Assembly: GCA_018260755.1 (NCBI GenBank) | Contig: JAGTWP010000051.1 | Coordinates: 1-9,090 of the forward strand | DNA: 9,090 nucleotides | Source: Candidatus Altarchaeum sp. | Lineage (GTDB): Archaea; Altiarchaeota; Altiarchaeia; Altiarchaeales; Altiarchaeaceae | Direction: 5' to 3' | Part shown: in pieces, positions 1 to 5,619 of the stretch | Layout of the letters: each line of letters starts with the position of its first letter | Position numbering within the stretch: the stretch's first letter is position 1 | Translations under genes and position numbers: made by a program | Notes under the pieces: model-generated | What the model saw: the letters and a program-made list of their open reading frames with translations, nothing else | Databases searched by the model: none | What the model was told of the DNA's origin: nothing

Positions 1-15
1 TTACACAAGAATACG

Positions 16-34
16 ATCTACTTTATAAGTAGAT
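16..34. repeat. perfect 8-bp inverted repeat
   Basis: ATCTACTT, a TAT spacer, then AAGTAGAT form a perfect hairpin about 80 bp upstream of tpiA. It could be an operator, or the tail hairpin of a gene to the left of the window. No function is visible. Confidence 0.5.
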
Positions 35-62
35 TATTATAGCAGTCTAATTTATTACAACT

Positions 63-72
63 TTTATAAATA
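63..72 (+). promoter_or_regulatory. TATA box of tpiA
   Basis: TTTATAAATA is a good archaeal TATA box. Transcription would begin about 25 nt downstream, near 93-97, giving a leader of about 20 nt before the tpiA ATG at 114. No Shine-Dalgarno sequence precedes the ATG. Confidence 0.55.
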
Positions 73-113
73 AATTGGTTTTTGATAAAATTTTTTACTA
101 AAAATTTTTTAAA

Positions 114-764
114 ATGAAAATATTTCTAAATTTTAAGAATTATGAGACAACAACAGGGCAAAATGCAATAAATCTGGCGAAGATATGTGATAAATATCAA
201 AAAGAGGTCGTTGTAATTCCACAAACGACTGATATTTATTTAATTAGCAAAACGGTAAAGAATAAGGTATTTGCACAGCATGCGGATAATATCAAATTCG
301 GAAGCCACACAGGCTTTATTTTGCCTGAATCAATAAAAGAGGCAGGTGCAAGAGGGTGTCTGATAAACCATTCCGAACACAGATTAAAGCTTGCAGATAT
401 TGAAGCATTAGTTGAAAAGATGAGAAATTTAAATTTGATTTCGGTTGTATGTACAAACAATGTAGGTGTAAGTGTTTCGGCTGCCGCATTAAATCCGGAC
501 TTCATTGCCATTGAACCCCCTGAATTGATAGGAAGCGGAAAAGCCGTATCAAAAGAAAATCCGAAAATAATAACAGATACAATAAATAAAGTAAGAAAAA
601 TTAACGGAGATGTTAAAATTTTATGCGGGGCGGGAATAAGCAACGGCGAGGATGTCAGGGCGGCAATAAAATTAGGCGTTGATGGGGTATTGCTTGCATC
701 GGCATTTACAAATGCAAAAAATCCGGAGATTGTTCTGGATGATTTGGTTTCGGGATTGGATTAA
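114..764 (+). CDS. tpiA: triosephosphate isomerase, archaeal type
   Basis: Cytosolic enzyme that interconverts dihydroxyacetone phosphate and glyceraldehyde 3-phosphate in glycolysis and gluconeogenesis. The 216 residues match the short archaeal form (about 220), not the bacterial form of about 250. Visible active-site residues are Asn6 and Lys8 in LNFKNY, the electrophilic His86 in INHSEHR, and the catalytic base Glu134 in IEPPELIGSG, which runs into the phosphate-gripping loop 6. The other phosphate-binding turns are GAGIS near residue 172 and GVLLASAF near 190. The ATG at 114 puts NFKNY at its usual distance from the N-terminus. The gene stands alone behind its own TATA box, and the next + strand gene, gatE, starts 424 bp later. 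Nothing looks damaged. Confidence 0.95.
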   Translation: MKIFLNFKNYETTTGQNAINLAKICDKYQKEVVVIPQTTDIYLISKTVKNKVFAQHADNIKFGSHTGFILPESIKEAGARGCLINHSEHRLKLADIEALVEKMRNLNLISVVCTNNVGVSVSAAALNPDFIAIEPPELIGSGKAVSKENPKIITDTINKVRKINGDVKILCGAGISNGEDVRAAIKLGVDGVLLASAFTNAKNPEIVLDDLVSGLD

Positions 765-841
765 ATTCAAAAATTAAACCGCTTTCAAGATATGCTGATT
801 TTGTGGCAACGAAATTTTTTAAATTAAATATATTTAAAACC

Positions 842-977
842 CATTGGCGTCAACTTAAGGAAAATACCTTTCATAATCTAATGTGTTTACATTAACAAAA
901 ATCATAAGTCCTGCTAATATTTCGCATTATTTTAACAAAAATTTCAAATACTAGAAAATCTTAAGTTGATGCATATG
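842..977. mobile_element. MITE-like inverted-repeat element
   Basis: TCAACTTAAG at 850-859 is matched in inverse by CTTAAGTTGA at 960-969. Allowing a few mismatches the ends extend to 842-859 and 960-977, 15 of 18 matching. The interior is AT-rich and non-coding. It contains a perfect small hairpin (TAATGT, GTTT, ACATTA) and two copies of TTAACAAAAAT. No transposase or clear target duplication is seen. The right end runs into a truncated ORF (965-1051), which fits an insertion or a rearrangement. It could instead be a simple structured spacer. Confidence 0.35.
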
Positions 978-1051
978 ATCAAAAGATTATGGATAAAACT
1001 TCAGAAGCAACAAAAGGAAACAAGATTACTTATGATGAAATAATTGAATAG
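965..1051 (+). pseudogene. 28-codon C-terminal remnant, unknown family
   Basis: An open frame between the stop at 962-964 and TAG at 1049 encodes a hydrophilic, protein-like tail that includes DKTSEATKGNK and ends ITYDEIIE. An ATG at 989 would leave only 20 codons. The composition is less F/I/N/K-random than other intergenic frames here. Its 5' side is cut by the inverted repeat at 960-977. Acidic tails of this kind occur in small antitoxins, but no family can be named. It could be chance. Confidence 0.25.
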
Positions 1052-1056
1052 TAATT

Positions 1057-1104
1057 TCACCCCTGTTTTGTTCGGAGATTTCACATCTTACGATTTTAAA
1101 TCGT
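1057..1104 (+). repeat. dispersed hairpin repeat, degenerate copy A
   Basis: TCACCCCTGTTTTGTTCGG and the following AGATTT resemble the head of the copies at 4980-4998 and 9002-9025 (consensus TCACCTCACTTCGTTCGG). The head is followed by two small hairpins: AGAT/ATCT, and the perfect ACGATTT-T-AAATCGT at 1090-1104. It lies about 85 bp upstream of gatE. Confidence 0.45.
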
Positions 1105-1122
1105 GTTTAAATTTTTGTGTTC

Positions 1123-1132
1123 TTAATATATT
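1123..1132 (+). promoter_or_regulatory. possible TATA box of gatE
   Basis: TTAATATATT lies 57-66 bp before the chosen gatE start and would give a leader of roughly 35 nt. A second TATA-like stretch, TTTTTATACT at 1165-1174, is too close to the ATG unless initiation falls within the coding region. The choice is weak in such AT-rich sequence. Confidence 0.3.
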
Positions 1133-1188
1133 TGCTTAATTTATTTGCATTATTTTTATCTTATTTTTATACTAACTTTTTATCAAAA

Positions 1189-3057
1189 ATGACATTCGGT
1201 TTTAAATGCGGGATTGAAATTCATCAGCAACTTGACACGCACAAATTATTTTGCAGTTGTCCCTCGGTATTGAGAGAAGACGAACCGCAAATTATTGTAA
1301 GGCGAAGGATGCGGGCGGTTGCCGGAGAGACAGGAGAAGTAGATAAAGCAGCAATGCAGGAGGTCTTAAAAAACAGGGAAATTGTTTATCAGGCATACAA
1401 GGATACAAACTGCCTGGTTGAGGTTGATGAAGAACCACCGCACAATATAAATGAAGAAGCACTAACGCTCGTGTTAAAATTTTGCCTGTTAGTCGATGCT
1501 CATATCGTTGATAAAATTCAGGTTATGAGAAAGACGGTTATTGACGGTTCAAATACATCTGGCTTTCAGAGAACATGCTTAGTTGGCTATGATGGTAAAA
1601 TTTCAACCTCACTCGGAGATGTGACAATAACATCTATATGTCTTGAAGAAGATGCCGCCAGAAAGATCTCAGAAAGTGAAGATGAAATAATTTACAGGGT
1701 TGACCGGCTTGGAATTCCATTAATAGAAATTACCACCGATGCATCAATTCAAAATCCGCAGCACGCAAAAGAAACTGCTGAAAAAATAGGCACGATTTTG
1801 CGAACACTTAAAGTTAAAAGAGGGCTTGGAACAATAAGACAGGATGTTAATGTTTCCATAGAAGGCGGGGCAAGGGTTGAAATTAAGGGGTGTCAGGAGT
1901 TAAATTTAATTCCGAAAATTTTGGAATATGAGATTAAGCGACACGAAATGCTTATTTCAGTTAAGGAAGAACTTAATGCAAGAAAAGCAAAATCCGGGGA
2001 CTTTGAAGAAAATTTTGTTGATTTCGGTGAAATTTTTAAGGACACGAAATGTAAGGTTGTAACTAATGCAATTCGGAGTAATAAAGTTATTTACGGCTTG
2101 AAATTGAAAAATTTTTCCGGCTTAATAGGAAGTAAATTTTGCGGCATCAGCAAAGAACCTCGTCTTGGAAAAGAAATTTCCTGCTATGTTAAGACGGGAA
2201 CAAAACTGAAAGGACTATTCCATTCCGATGAGCTGCCTAATTACGGAATAACCGAAGATGAAATAGAAAAAGTGAGAGAAATATTGAATTGTAATGAGAA
2301 TGACGGATTTATTTTAATAGCGGGTGATAAGGAAGATGTTCTGAAGGGATTAAAAATTACGGTGGAAAGAGCAAAAATGACTTTGCTTGGTGTTCCTGAG
2401 GAAACACGAAAGGCGGTTGAAGAAGAAACAGAATATATGCGACCTTTGCCGGGTGCCTCAAGAATGTATCCTGAAACAGATGTTCCGATGATTGAAGTTA
2501 GTAATAATTTTATTGAAGAAATAAGGAAAAATTTACCCGAATCACCTGATTCAAAATTTGAGCGATATGCTTCTATTGTCGGGAAGGAACTGGCAAATCA
2601 GTTGCTTCATTCAAAAATTTCTGGTATGTTTGACAAATTTACAGAAAAATTTAAAGCCAAGCCCTCTGCAATTGCAGGTCTTTTGCTCTCAACACCAAAG
2701 GAAATAAAGAAAAAATATAATATTGATTTTGATTTTAGTTCCGAAGAAAATTTAAATTTATGCGATAAGGTAATAGAACTTATTGAAAGAGGAAAAATTT
2801 CTTATTCATCGGTTTCTGAGATTTTTTACTATGCAAAGAAGGAAAATAAGGATATTGAAAGTATTATTAAAGAAAAAAATCTGGGGCTGGCAACAAGGGA
2901 CGAAATTTTAAATATTGCAAGAGAAATTATAGCAAAGGATGCAAGTATATCAGCAAATAAAGAAAAATTTAAGGGAACGATAATGGGAAAATTTAAGGGA
3001 AGGGCAAATATTGAGGATGTTAAAGAGGTTGTTGAAGAGGTTGTTAAGGAGTTATAA
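1189..3057 (+). CDS. gatE: Glu-tRNA(Gln) amidotransferase subunit E
   Basis: Catalytic tRNA-handling subunit of the archaeal GatDE complex. GatE phosphorylates the glutamate on Glu-tRNA(Gln) and amidates it with ammonia from the asparaginase-like GatD, giving Gln-tRNA(Gln). I start at ATG 1189 (622 residues, the usual length). The open frame continues to 1117, but the extra 24 residues are a hydrophobic translation of AT-rich leader, while GFKCGIEIHQQL at 4-15 is the normal N-terminus. The GatB/GatE kinase core shows DGSNTSGFQRT (119-129), LEEDAAR (about 152) and YRVDRLGIPLIEI (169-181). An AspRS-like GAD insertion domain, a GatE hallmark absent from GatB, spans about 280-405. RPLPGASRMYPETDVP follows near 417, and a helical YqeY-like tRNA-binding tail ends the protein. 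gatD is not in the window. Confidence 0.95.
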   Translation: MTFGFKCGIEIHQQLDTHKLFCSCPSVLREDEPQIIVRRRMRAVAGETGEVDKAAMQEVLKNREIVYQAYKDTNCLVEVDEEPPHNINEEALTLVLKFCLLVDAHIVDKIQVMRKTVIDGSNTSGFQRTCLVGYDGKISTSLGDVTITSICLEEDAARKISESEDEIIYRVDRLGIPLIEITTDASIQNPQHAKETAEKIGTILRTLKVKRGLGTIRQDVNVSIEGGARVEIKGCQELNLIPKILEYEIKRHEMLISVKEELNARKAKSGDFEENFVDFGEIFKDTKCKVVTNAIRSNKVIYGLKLKNFSGLIGSKFCGISKEPRLGKEISCYVKTGTKLKGLFHSDELPNYGITEDEIEKVREILNCNENDGFILIAGDKEDVLKGLKITVERAKMTLLGVPEETRKAVEEETEYMRPLPGASRMYPETDVPMIEVSNNFIEEIRKNLPESPDSKFERYASIVGKELANQLLHSKISGMFDKFTEKFKAKPSAIAGLLLSTPKEIKKKYNIDFDFSSEENLNLCDKVIELIERGKISYSSVSEIFYYAKKENKDIESIIKEKNLGLATRDEILNIAREIIAKDASISANKEKFKGTIMGKFKGRANIEDVKEVVEEVVKEL

Positions 3058-3061
3058 TGTC

Positions 3062-3080
3062 TGAATTCTTAAAATTCAGG
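3062..3080 (+). terminator. hairpin directly after gatE
   Basis: CTGAATT, a CTTAA loop and AATTCAG form a perfect 7-bp stem starting 5 nt after the gatE stop. It may mark the mRNA 3' end. There is no U-run right after it; the T-rich tracts come later at 3251-3277. Confidence 0.35.
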
Positions 3081-3100
3081 TATTAAATTTATTAATTTAA

Positions 3101-3208
3101 ATTGTCCCTCTTGCAAATTCGCTTGGTTCATTAAATTTAAGAAATCATCCCCAAGCTGCTGACAGGGAAAATGAAAACTTCAAACCCCGCCATACAAACA
3201 CAAGAGGG
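3101..3208 (-). ncRNA. candidate H/ACA guide RNA (RNA-1)
   Basis: A GC-richer island in the convergent gap between gatE and the winged-helix gene. Read on the - strand, an 8-bp outer stem CCCTCTTG/CAAGAGGG (3201-3208 with 3107-3114) is followed at once by ACA (3104-3106) and three more bases, the standard H/ACA 3' end. The upper stem GCTTGG/CCAAGC (3152-3157 with 3122-3127) sits exactly 15 nt from ACA. It is capped by GGATGA and AATGAA, which could form tandem G-A pairs of a K-turn. The 5' half folds as GGCGGGG/CCCTGTC (3185-3191 with 3162-3168), which needs two G-U pairs that exist only in the - strand transcript. Alternatively the functional hairpin is shorter, with CCCT at 3165-3168 pairing to AGGG beside ACA. 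The rRNA target was not identified. The end GAGGGACAATTT resembles that of the RNA at 7841-7988. Confidence 0.45.
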
Positions 3209-3240
3209 TATATAAGTAGGGTATATAAGTATATAATTTA
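3206..3240 (-). promoter_or_regulatory. tandem TATA repeats, likely promoter of RNA-1
   Basis: GGGTATATAAGTA occurs twice in exact tandem (3206-3218 and 3219-3231), followed by TATAATTTA. Read on the - strand this is a stack of TTATATA boxes. The most distal, centred near 3235, would place transcription start near 3210, right at the 5' arm of the candidate H/ACA RNA. The 13-bp tandem looks like a recent duplication. Confidence 0.4.
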
Positions 3241-3242
3241 TT

Positions 3243-3277
3243 ATAAAGTGTTATTTTTTTATAAAGTGTTATTTTTT
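3243..3277 (+). terminator. 18-bp tandem duplication with T-tracts; probable gatE terminator
   Basis: ATAAAGTGTTATTTTTTT (3243-3260) is repeated almost exactly at 3261-3277. On the + strand each copy ends in a run of six or seven T, the sort of U-rich tract that ends archaeal transcripts, and would stop read-through from gatE. On the - strand the copies carry in-frame TAA stops; the 3261-3277 copy supplies the stop of the winged-helix gene. Confidence 0.4.
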
Positions 3278-3544
3278 ATAGTCTATCAACTTTGTTTGTG
3301 ACTTTAAAATTTCTTCAGCCATTTTTTTACCTTTATCTGTAATAATAAAATGTGCCCTTTCTGTTCTTACTATGTATCCCTGTTTTACATATCTGTAAAA
3401 TTTACATTGGATTTCATTATTTGAAATGTTTTCTTTTTTGGTTATCCGCTTAAATAAATTTACCGTGAGCCCTTCGAAATATTCTCCCTTTTTTATTTGT
3501 ATATTGTAAAGGTCAATCAGGTAGTTCCATGACTCTTTTTTCAT
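3269..3544 (-). CDS. small winged-helix DNA-binding protein
   Basis: A basic, soluble protein of 91 residues with no membrane segment. The pattern is helix (SWNYLIDLYNIQ), a second segment (LTVNLFKRITKKE), a probable recognition helix (ISNNEIQCKFYRYVKQGYI) and a beta wing (VRTERAHFIITDKGKKMAEEIL). The last part is the typical 'hairpin then TDKGK' end of archaeal winged-helix repressors of the PadR/MarR/ArnR kind. It starts 2 nt after the mfnA stop, so the two are almost certainly cotranscribed and may be translationally coupled; no Shine-Dalgarno sequence is visible. It is a candidate regulator of its own operon or of mfnA, by context only. The exact family was not recognised. Confidence 0.7.
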   Translation of the reverse strand: MKKESWNYLIDLYNIQIKKGEYFEGLTVNLFKRITKKENISNNEIQCKFYRYVKQGYIVRTERAHFIITDKGKKMAEEILKSQTKLIDYKK

Positions 3545-3546
3545 TT

Positions 3547-4740
3547 TTAGTATTTTTCAGTATTTTTCATCAGTTGTTTGATGTCATTTAAAAATTTTTT
3601 AATATGCGTCCTTTTTGTGTGAGGCATAATGACAATTCTTGCGTATCCTTTTGATGTCTTTGATATTATCCAGCCGGTTTCAACTAACTTGTTATAAATT
3701 TCTTTTCTGATATTAAAATTTAATATATTCATTGTTGGATTTAAAATTTCAATGCCGAGGTTTTTTAGTCCTTCTGCCAGATATTTTGTATTTTCCATAC
3801 ACTCCTTAACTATTTTGATGTATCCATCTTCCCCCAAAAATTTTAAACATGCATAACAACCTGCCGCTGAACCCCCTGAAAATGTGCCGAGCAGTCGTTC
3901 ATGCTTTCCCTGCAGATACGAAGCATTGACTGAAAATTTCGGCTCTTTTCTGAATAAGAGCATACCTGATGGAATTATATTCATTCCCATTTTGTGAGGG
4001 TCTAAAGCGATTGAATCAACACCTTTAATGCCAAAGTCAAAATTTCTTACATTATAATTTAATTTTCTGATAAAAGGAATTACAAATCCTCCGAATGCCG
4101 CATCAACATGCAGGTAAATTTTATTAACCATACAAATTTGTGCAAGTCCTTCAATATCATCAATACTTCCGTATTCTGTTGTTCCGGCAACACCAACAAC
4201 AGCAATTGTGTTCTTATTTATTAAATTTTTTACCGAATTTAAATCAACGCAAAAATTTTTATCAACAGATGCCTTTTTAACCTTAATGTCCATTAAAAAC
4301 GAAATTTTATCAAATGAAAAATGAGATGTCTCGGGAACGATAATTTCTTCCGGCACCATTTCTTTTTCTCCGCTTTCTTTCATTGCCTCTCTTTTTCTTG
4401 CCCTTGCTTCCATAATTGTAAGTATGTTTGATTCTGTTCCCCCTGATGTTATGAATCCATACGGCTGATTTAAATTTAAAAGGTCTCCGACCCACCTGAT
4501 ACAGACCTTTTCTATTTCTATTGCACCTTCACTTATCCGTTTATCCCCTAAATTTGTTTCTTTAAAAATTTTTCGTGCTTCTTCTGCAATTTTAAGCGGC
4601 TTTGTGCACATAGATGATAAAATTTTTCCGCTTGAAAAAGAGACATCCTTTTTGTGAAAATTTCGCAGTTCGGTTAAAATTTCCTTCTCTTTGGTTTCCT
4701 CTTGTTTGGTTTTCGTTTGTTTGTCGTTCTGTATTTTCAT
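3547..4740 (-). CDS. mfnA: L-tyrosine/L-aspartate decarboxylase, MfnA type
   Basis: A pyridoxal-phosphate group II decarboxylase. In archaea this family makes tyramine for methanofuran or beta-alanine for coenzyme A; sequence alone does not decide which. The 397 residues match the family length. Visible landmarks are TSGGTES at 98-104 (phosphate cup), His140 in PETSHFSFDK (stacks on the cofactor), Asp213 in HVDAAFGGF (pairs with the pyridine nitrogen), the Schiff-base Lys250 in DPHKMGM, the loop TFSGGSAAG at 286-294, and Arg368 in ARIVIMPH (substrate carboxylate). It resembles remembered M. jannaschii MfnA along its length, except for a Lys/Glu/Gln-rich N-terminus of about 20 residues. The start at 4740 fits EKEILTELRNF. 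A winged-helix gene follows 2 nt later. Without evidence of methanogenesis, aspartate decarboxylation for CoA is the better guess. Confidence 0.9.
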   Translation of the reverse strand: MKIQNDKQTKTKQEETKEKEILTELRNFHKKDVSFSSGKILSSMCTKPLKIAEEARKIFKETNLGDKRISEGAIEIEKVCIRWVGDLLNLNQPYGFITSGGTESNILTIMEARARKREAMKESGEKEMVPEEIIVPETSHFSFDKISFLMDIKVKKASVDKNFCVDLNSVKNLINKNTIAVVGVAGTTEYGSIDDIEGLAQICMVNKIYLHVDAAFGGFVIPFIRKLNYNVRNFDFGIKGVDSIALDPHKMGMNIIPSGMLLFRKEPKFSVNASYLQGKHERLLGTFSGGSAAGCYACLKFLGEDGYIKIVKECMENTKYLAEGLKNLGIEILNPTMNILNFNIRKEIYNKLVETGWIISKTSKGYARIVIMPHTKRTHIKKFLNDIKQLMKNTEKY

Positions 4741-4748
4741 TTTTATTT

Positions 4749-4948
4749 TTAAGTAGTTTTGTGCTCTGTTTCAAAATTTTCAACCGCAAGAGCAAAGAAT
4801 TCCTCTGCTTCGGTTTGAGCTTTTGCTGCAAATATTAATTTGGAATATTAGAATTAAAATTTACTGTAAATTTAGTTTATAATTTTCCTTTTCAATTAGG
4901 TATTTCTGGATATTTTTCTCTGATTTTATCTGTGCTATTCCCCCTCTG
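4749..4948 (-). pseudogene. degraded coding remnants upstream of mfnA
   Basis: The gap before mfnA holds short protein-like frames on the - strand. At 4892-4948 the frame reads STDKIREKYPEIPN then TGA. IREKYPEIP is very like the segment that precedes PW in HepT/DUF86 (HEPN) toxins, and the next codon is TGA where Trp might be expected one residue on. At 4749-4847 another frame with no ATG reads AKAQTEAEEFFALAVENFE and ends near mfnA. Neither is a whole gene. Together they suggest a decayed small gene, possibly of a HepT-type toxin-antitoxin pair. Chance similarity is possible. Confidence 0.22.
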
Positions 4949-4955
4949 TATTATT

Positions 4956-4998
4956 CAATTCTATGAATTGCATCAGAATTCCGAACGAAGTGAGGTGA
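4956..4998 (-). repeat. dispersed hairpin repeat, copy B
   Basis: On the - strand the head TCACCTCACTTCGTTCGGA (4980-4998) is identical over 19 bp to the + strand sequence at 9002-9020. It is followed nine bases later by a perfect hairpin, CAATTC-ATA-GAATTG (4956-4970). See also the copies at 1057, 8085 and 9002. Confidence 0.6.
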
Positions 4999-5060
4999 TG
5001 AAACAACATTGTTATGTAACCTTTTTGTTTTACCTCTTTAAAAATTTCATTGCGAATAAG

Positions 5061-5096
5061 ATATAACGAAATCGTTATATAACAAAACTGTTATAT
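5061..5096. repeat. palindromic ATATAAC repeats, cluster 1
   Basis: Two overlapping palindromes: ATATAACGA-AA-TCGTTATAT at 5061-5080 (nine-base arms, perfect) and ATATAACA-AAAC-TGTTATAT at 5077-5096 (eight-base arms, perfect). They share the ATAT at 5077-5080. They lie about 320 bp upstream of mfnA and about 100 bp downstream of the lipoprotein gene, and look like paired operator sites. Confidence 0.6.
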
Positions 5097-5105
5097 CAAT
5101 TACAA

Positions 5106-5130
5106 TGAAAAAACAAAGAAAAAAAGAATA
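5106..5130 (-). terminator. T-rich tract after the lipoprotein gene
   Basis: On the - strand this reads as runs of T (TTCTTTTTTTCTTTGTTTTT) about 65-90 nt beyond the lipoprotein stop, a plausible archaeal U-tract terminator. Confidence 0.4.
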
Positions 5131-5150
5131 ACTACCTTTAACAACAAAAG

Positions 5151-5200
5151 TATAACAAAACTGTTATATAACAAAACTGTTATATAACAAAACCGTTATG
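5151..5200. repeat. palindromic GTTATATAAC tandem array, cluster 2
   Basis: Units of 16 bp (GTTATATAACAAAACT) are repeated head to tail, with the last one changed to AAAACC. Each AACAAAACTGTT is itself an imperfect palindrome, so the array is a chain of overlapping inverted repeats. The stop codon of the lipoprotein gene (5196-5198) lies inside the array. On the - strand the spacers read GTTTTGTT and lead into T-rich sequence near 5106-5130, so the array may help end the lipoprotein transcript. A row of operator sites is the alternative. Confidence 0.6.
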
Positions 5201-5393
5201 TTTGTGTTTCATTTCCATCGGGATTTAAGGGGACTTTGCACACTCCTGTATCATTATTACAATCGCTTTCGTTTGTCTCATTCGTTGCAGTGTTTGTAGT
5301 GTTCTCCTTTTCGTTTCCAATGCATCCGCTCATCAAAACCAAGCCAATGAGCAACATACCAACCAAAACCAACATCATGTATTTTTCCTTCAT
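5196..5393 (-). CDS. small secreted lipoprotein
   Basis: A 65-residue protein with a charged start (MKEKY), a hydrophobic stretch of about 16 residues (6-21) and a lipobox, LMSGC, whose Cys24 should be lipidated and anchor the mature protein outside the membrane. The mature 42 residues are acidic and rich in Asn and Thr. They hold five N-x-S/T sequons (Asn31, 38, 41, 47, 61), so the chain may be N-glycosylated, and two cysteines (45 and 52) that could form a disulfide. No enzymatic domain is present, and the family is not recognised. A TATA box 24-31 nt before the ATG predicts a nearly leaderless mRNA of its own. The stop codon lies inside the palindromic array at 5151-5200. Confidence 0.75.
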   Translation of the reverse strand: MKEKYMMLVLVGMLLIGLVLMSGCIGNEKENTTNTATNETNESDCNNDTGVCKVPLNPDGNETQT

Positions 5394-5416
5394 TTTAAAT
5401 TTATTTTAAATTATTG

Positions 5417-5424
5417 TTTATAAA
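5417..5424 (-). promoter_or_regulatory. TATA box of the lipoprotein gene
   Basis: TTTATAAA on the - strand, centred about 27 nt before the ATG at 5393, so transcription should start at or within a few bases of the start codon (leaderless mRNA). It also lies just past the stop of the zinc-finger gene. Confidence 0.5.
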
Positions 5425-5439
5425 TTTGGATTATTGCTT

Positions 5440-5610
5440 TTAAATTTTAACCAAATTTTCATTGCCGAATTGTTTGAATTTACCGCCACGACAAATTTTA
5501 CATATTTTCTGAAAGTCAATACATTCTTCGCAACACCGTCTCCCGCACAACGGACAAGTATGCAAATTTCCTGCAAATTTCCCGCAAATATCACAAATTC
5601 CCGCAAACAT
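5440..5610 (-). CDS. 56-residue HIT-like zinc-finger protein
   Basis: A short gene starting at ATG 5610, 9 nt after the phosphoesterase stop, so probably in the same operon. The protein has nine cysteines in 56 residues, in four CxxC pairs: C6/C9 (CDIC), C19/C22 (CPLC), C27/C30 (CEEC) and C37/C40 (CKIC), plus C26. The spacing C-x2-C-x9-C-P-x-C-x4-C-x2-C-x6-C resembles the HIT-type zinc finger (two interleaved zinc sites), with GICDICGKFAG and HTCPLCGRRCCEEC as its core; the usual His ligand is not obvious. The tail FKQFGNENLVKI is polar. The cysteine pattern rules out a chance frame. Role unknown; such modules bind protein partners or nucleic acid. Other frames in this interval are shadows. 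Confidence 0.8.
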   Translation of the reverse strand: MFAGICDICGKFAGNLHTCPLCGRRCCEECIDFQKICKICRGGKFKQFGNENLVKI

Positions 5611-5619
5611 TATAAAATT

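Noticed and set aside
236-643. 135-codon frame on the - strand inside tpiA
   Set aside because: Fully antisense to a gene with all catalytic motifs; no recognisable protein features.
1034-1040. ATGATGA as a C box of a C/D guide RNA
   Set aside because: No matching CTGA D box at a suitable distance; it also lies in the truncated ORF.
1117-1188. N-terminal extension of gatE by 24 residues
   Set aside because: Hydrophobic translation of T-rich leader; the family N-terminus begins at the ATG at 1189, and the length of 622 residues is then normal.
4994-5000. GTGATGA as a C box of a C/D guide RNA
   Set aside because: No D box downstream within guide-RNA length and no terminal stem; it is the edge of the dispersed repeat head.
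5061-5200. CRISPR array
   Set aside because: The units are 16 bp palindromes without unique spacers of constant length, and no cas gene is present.
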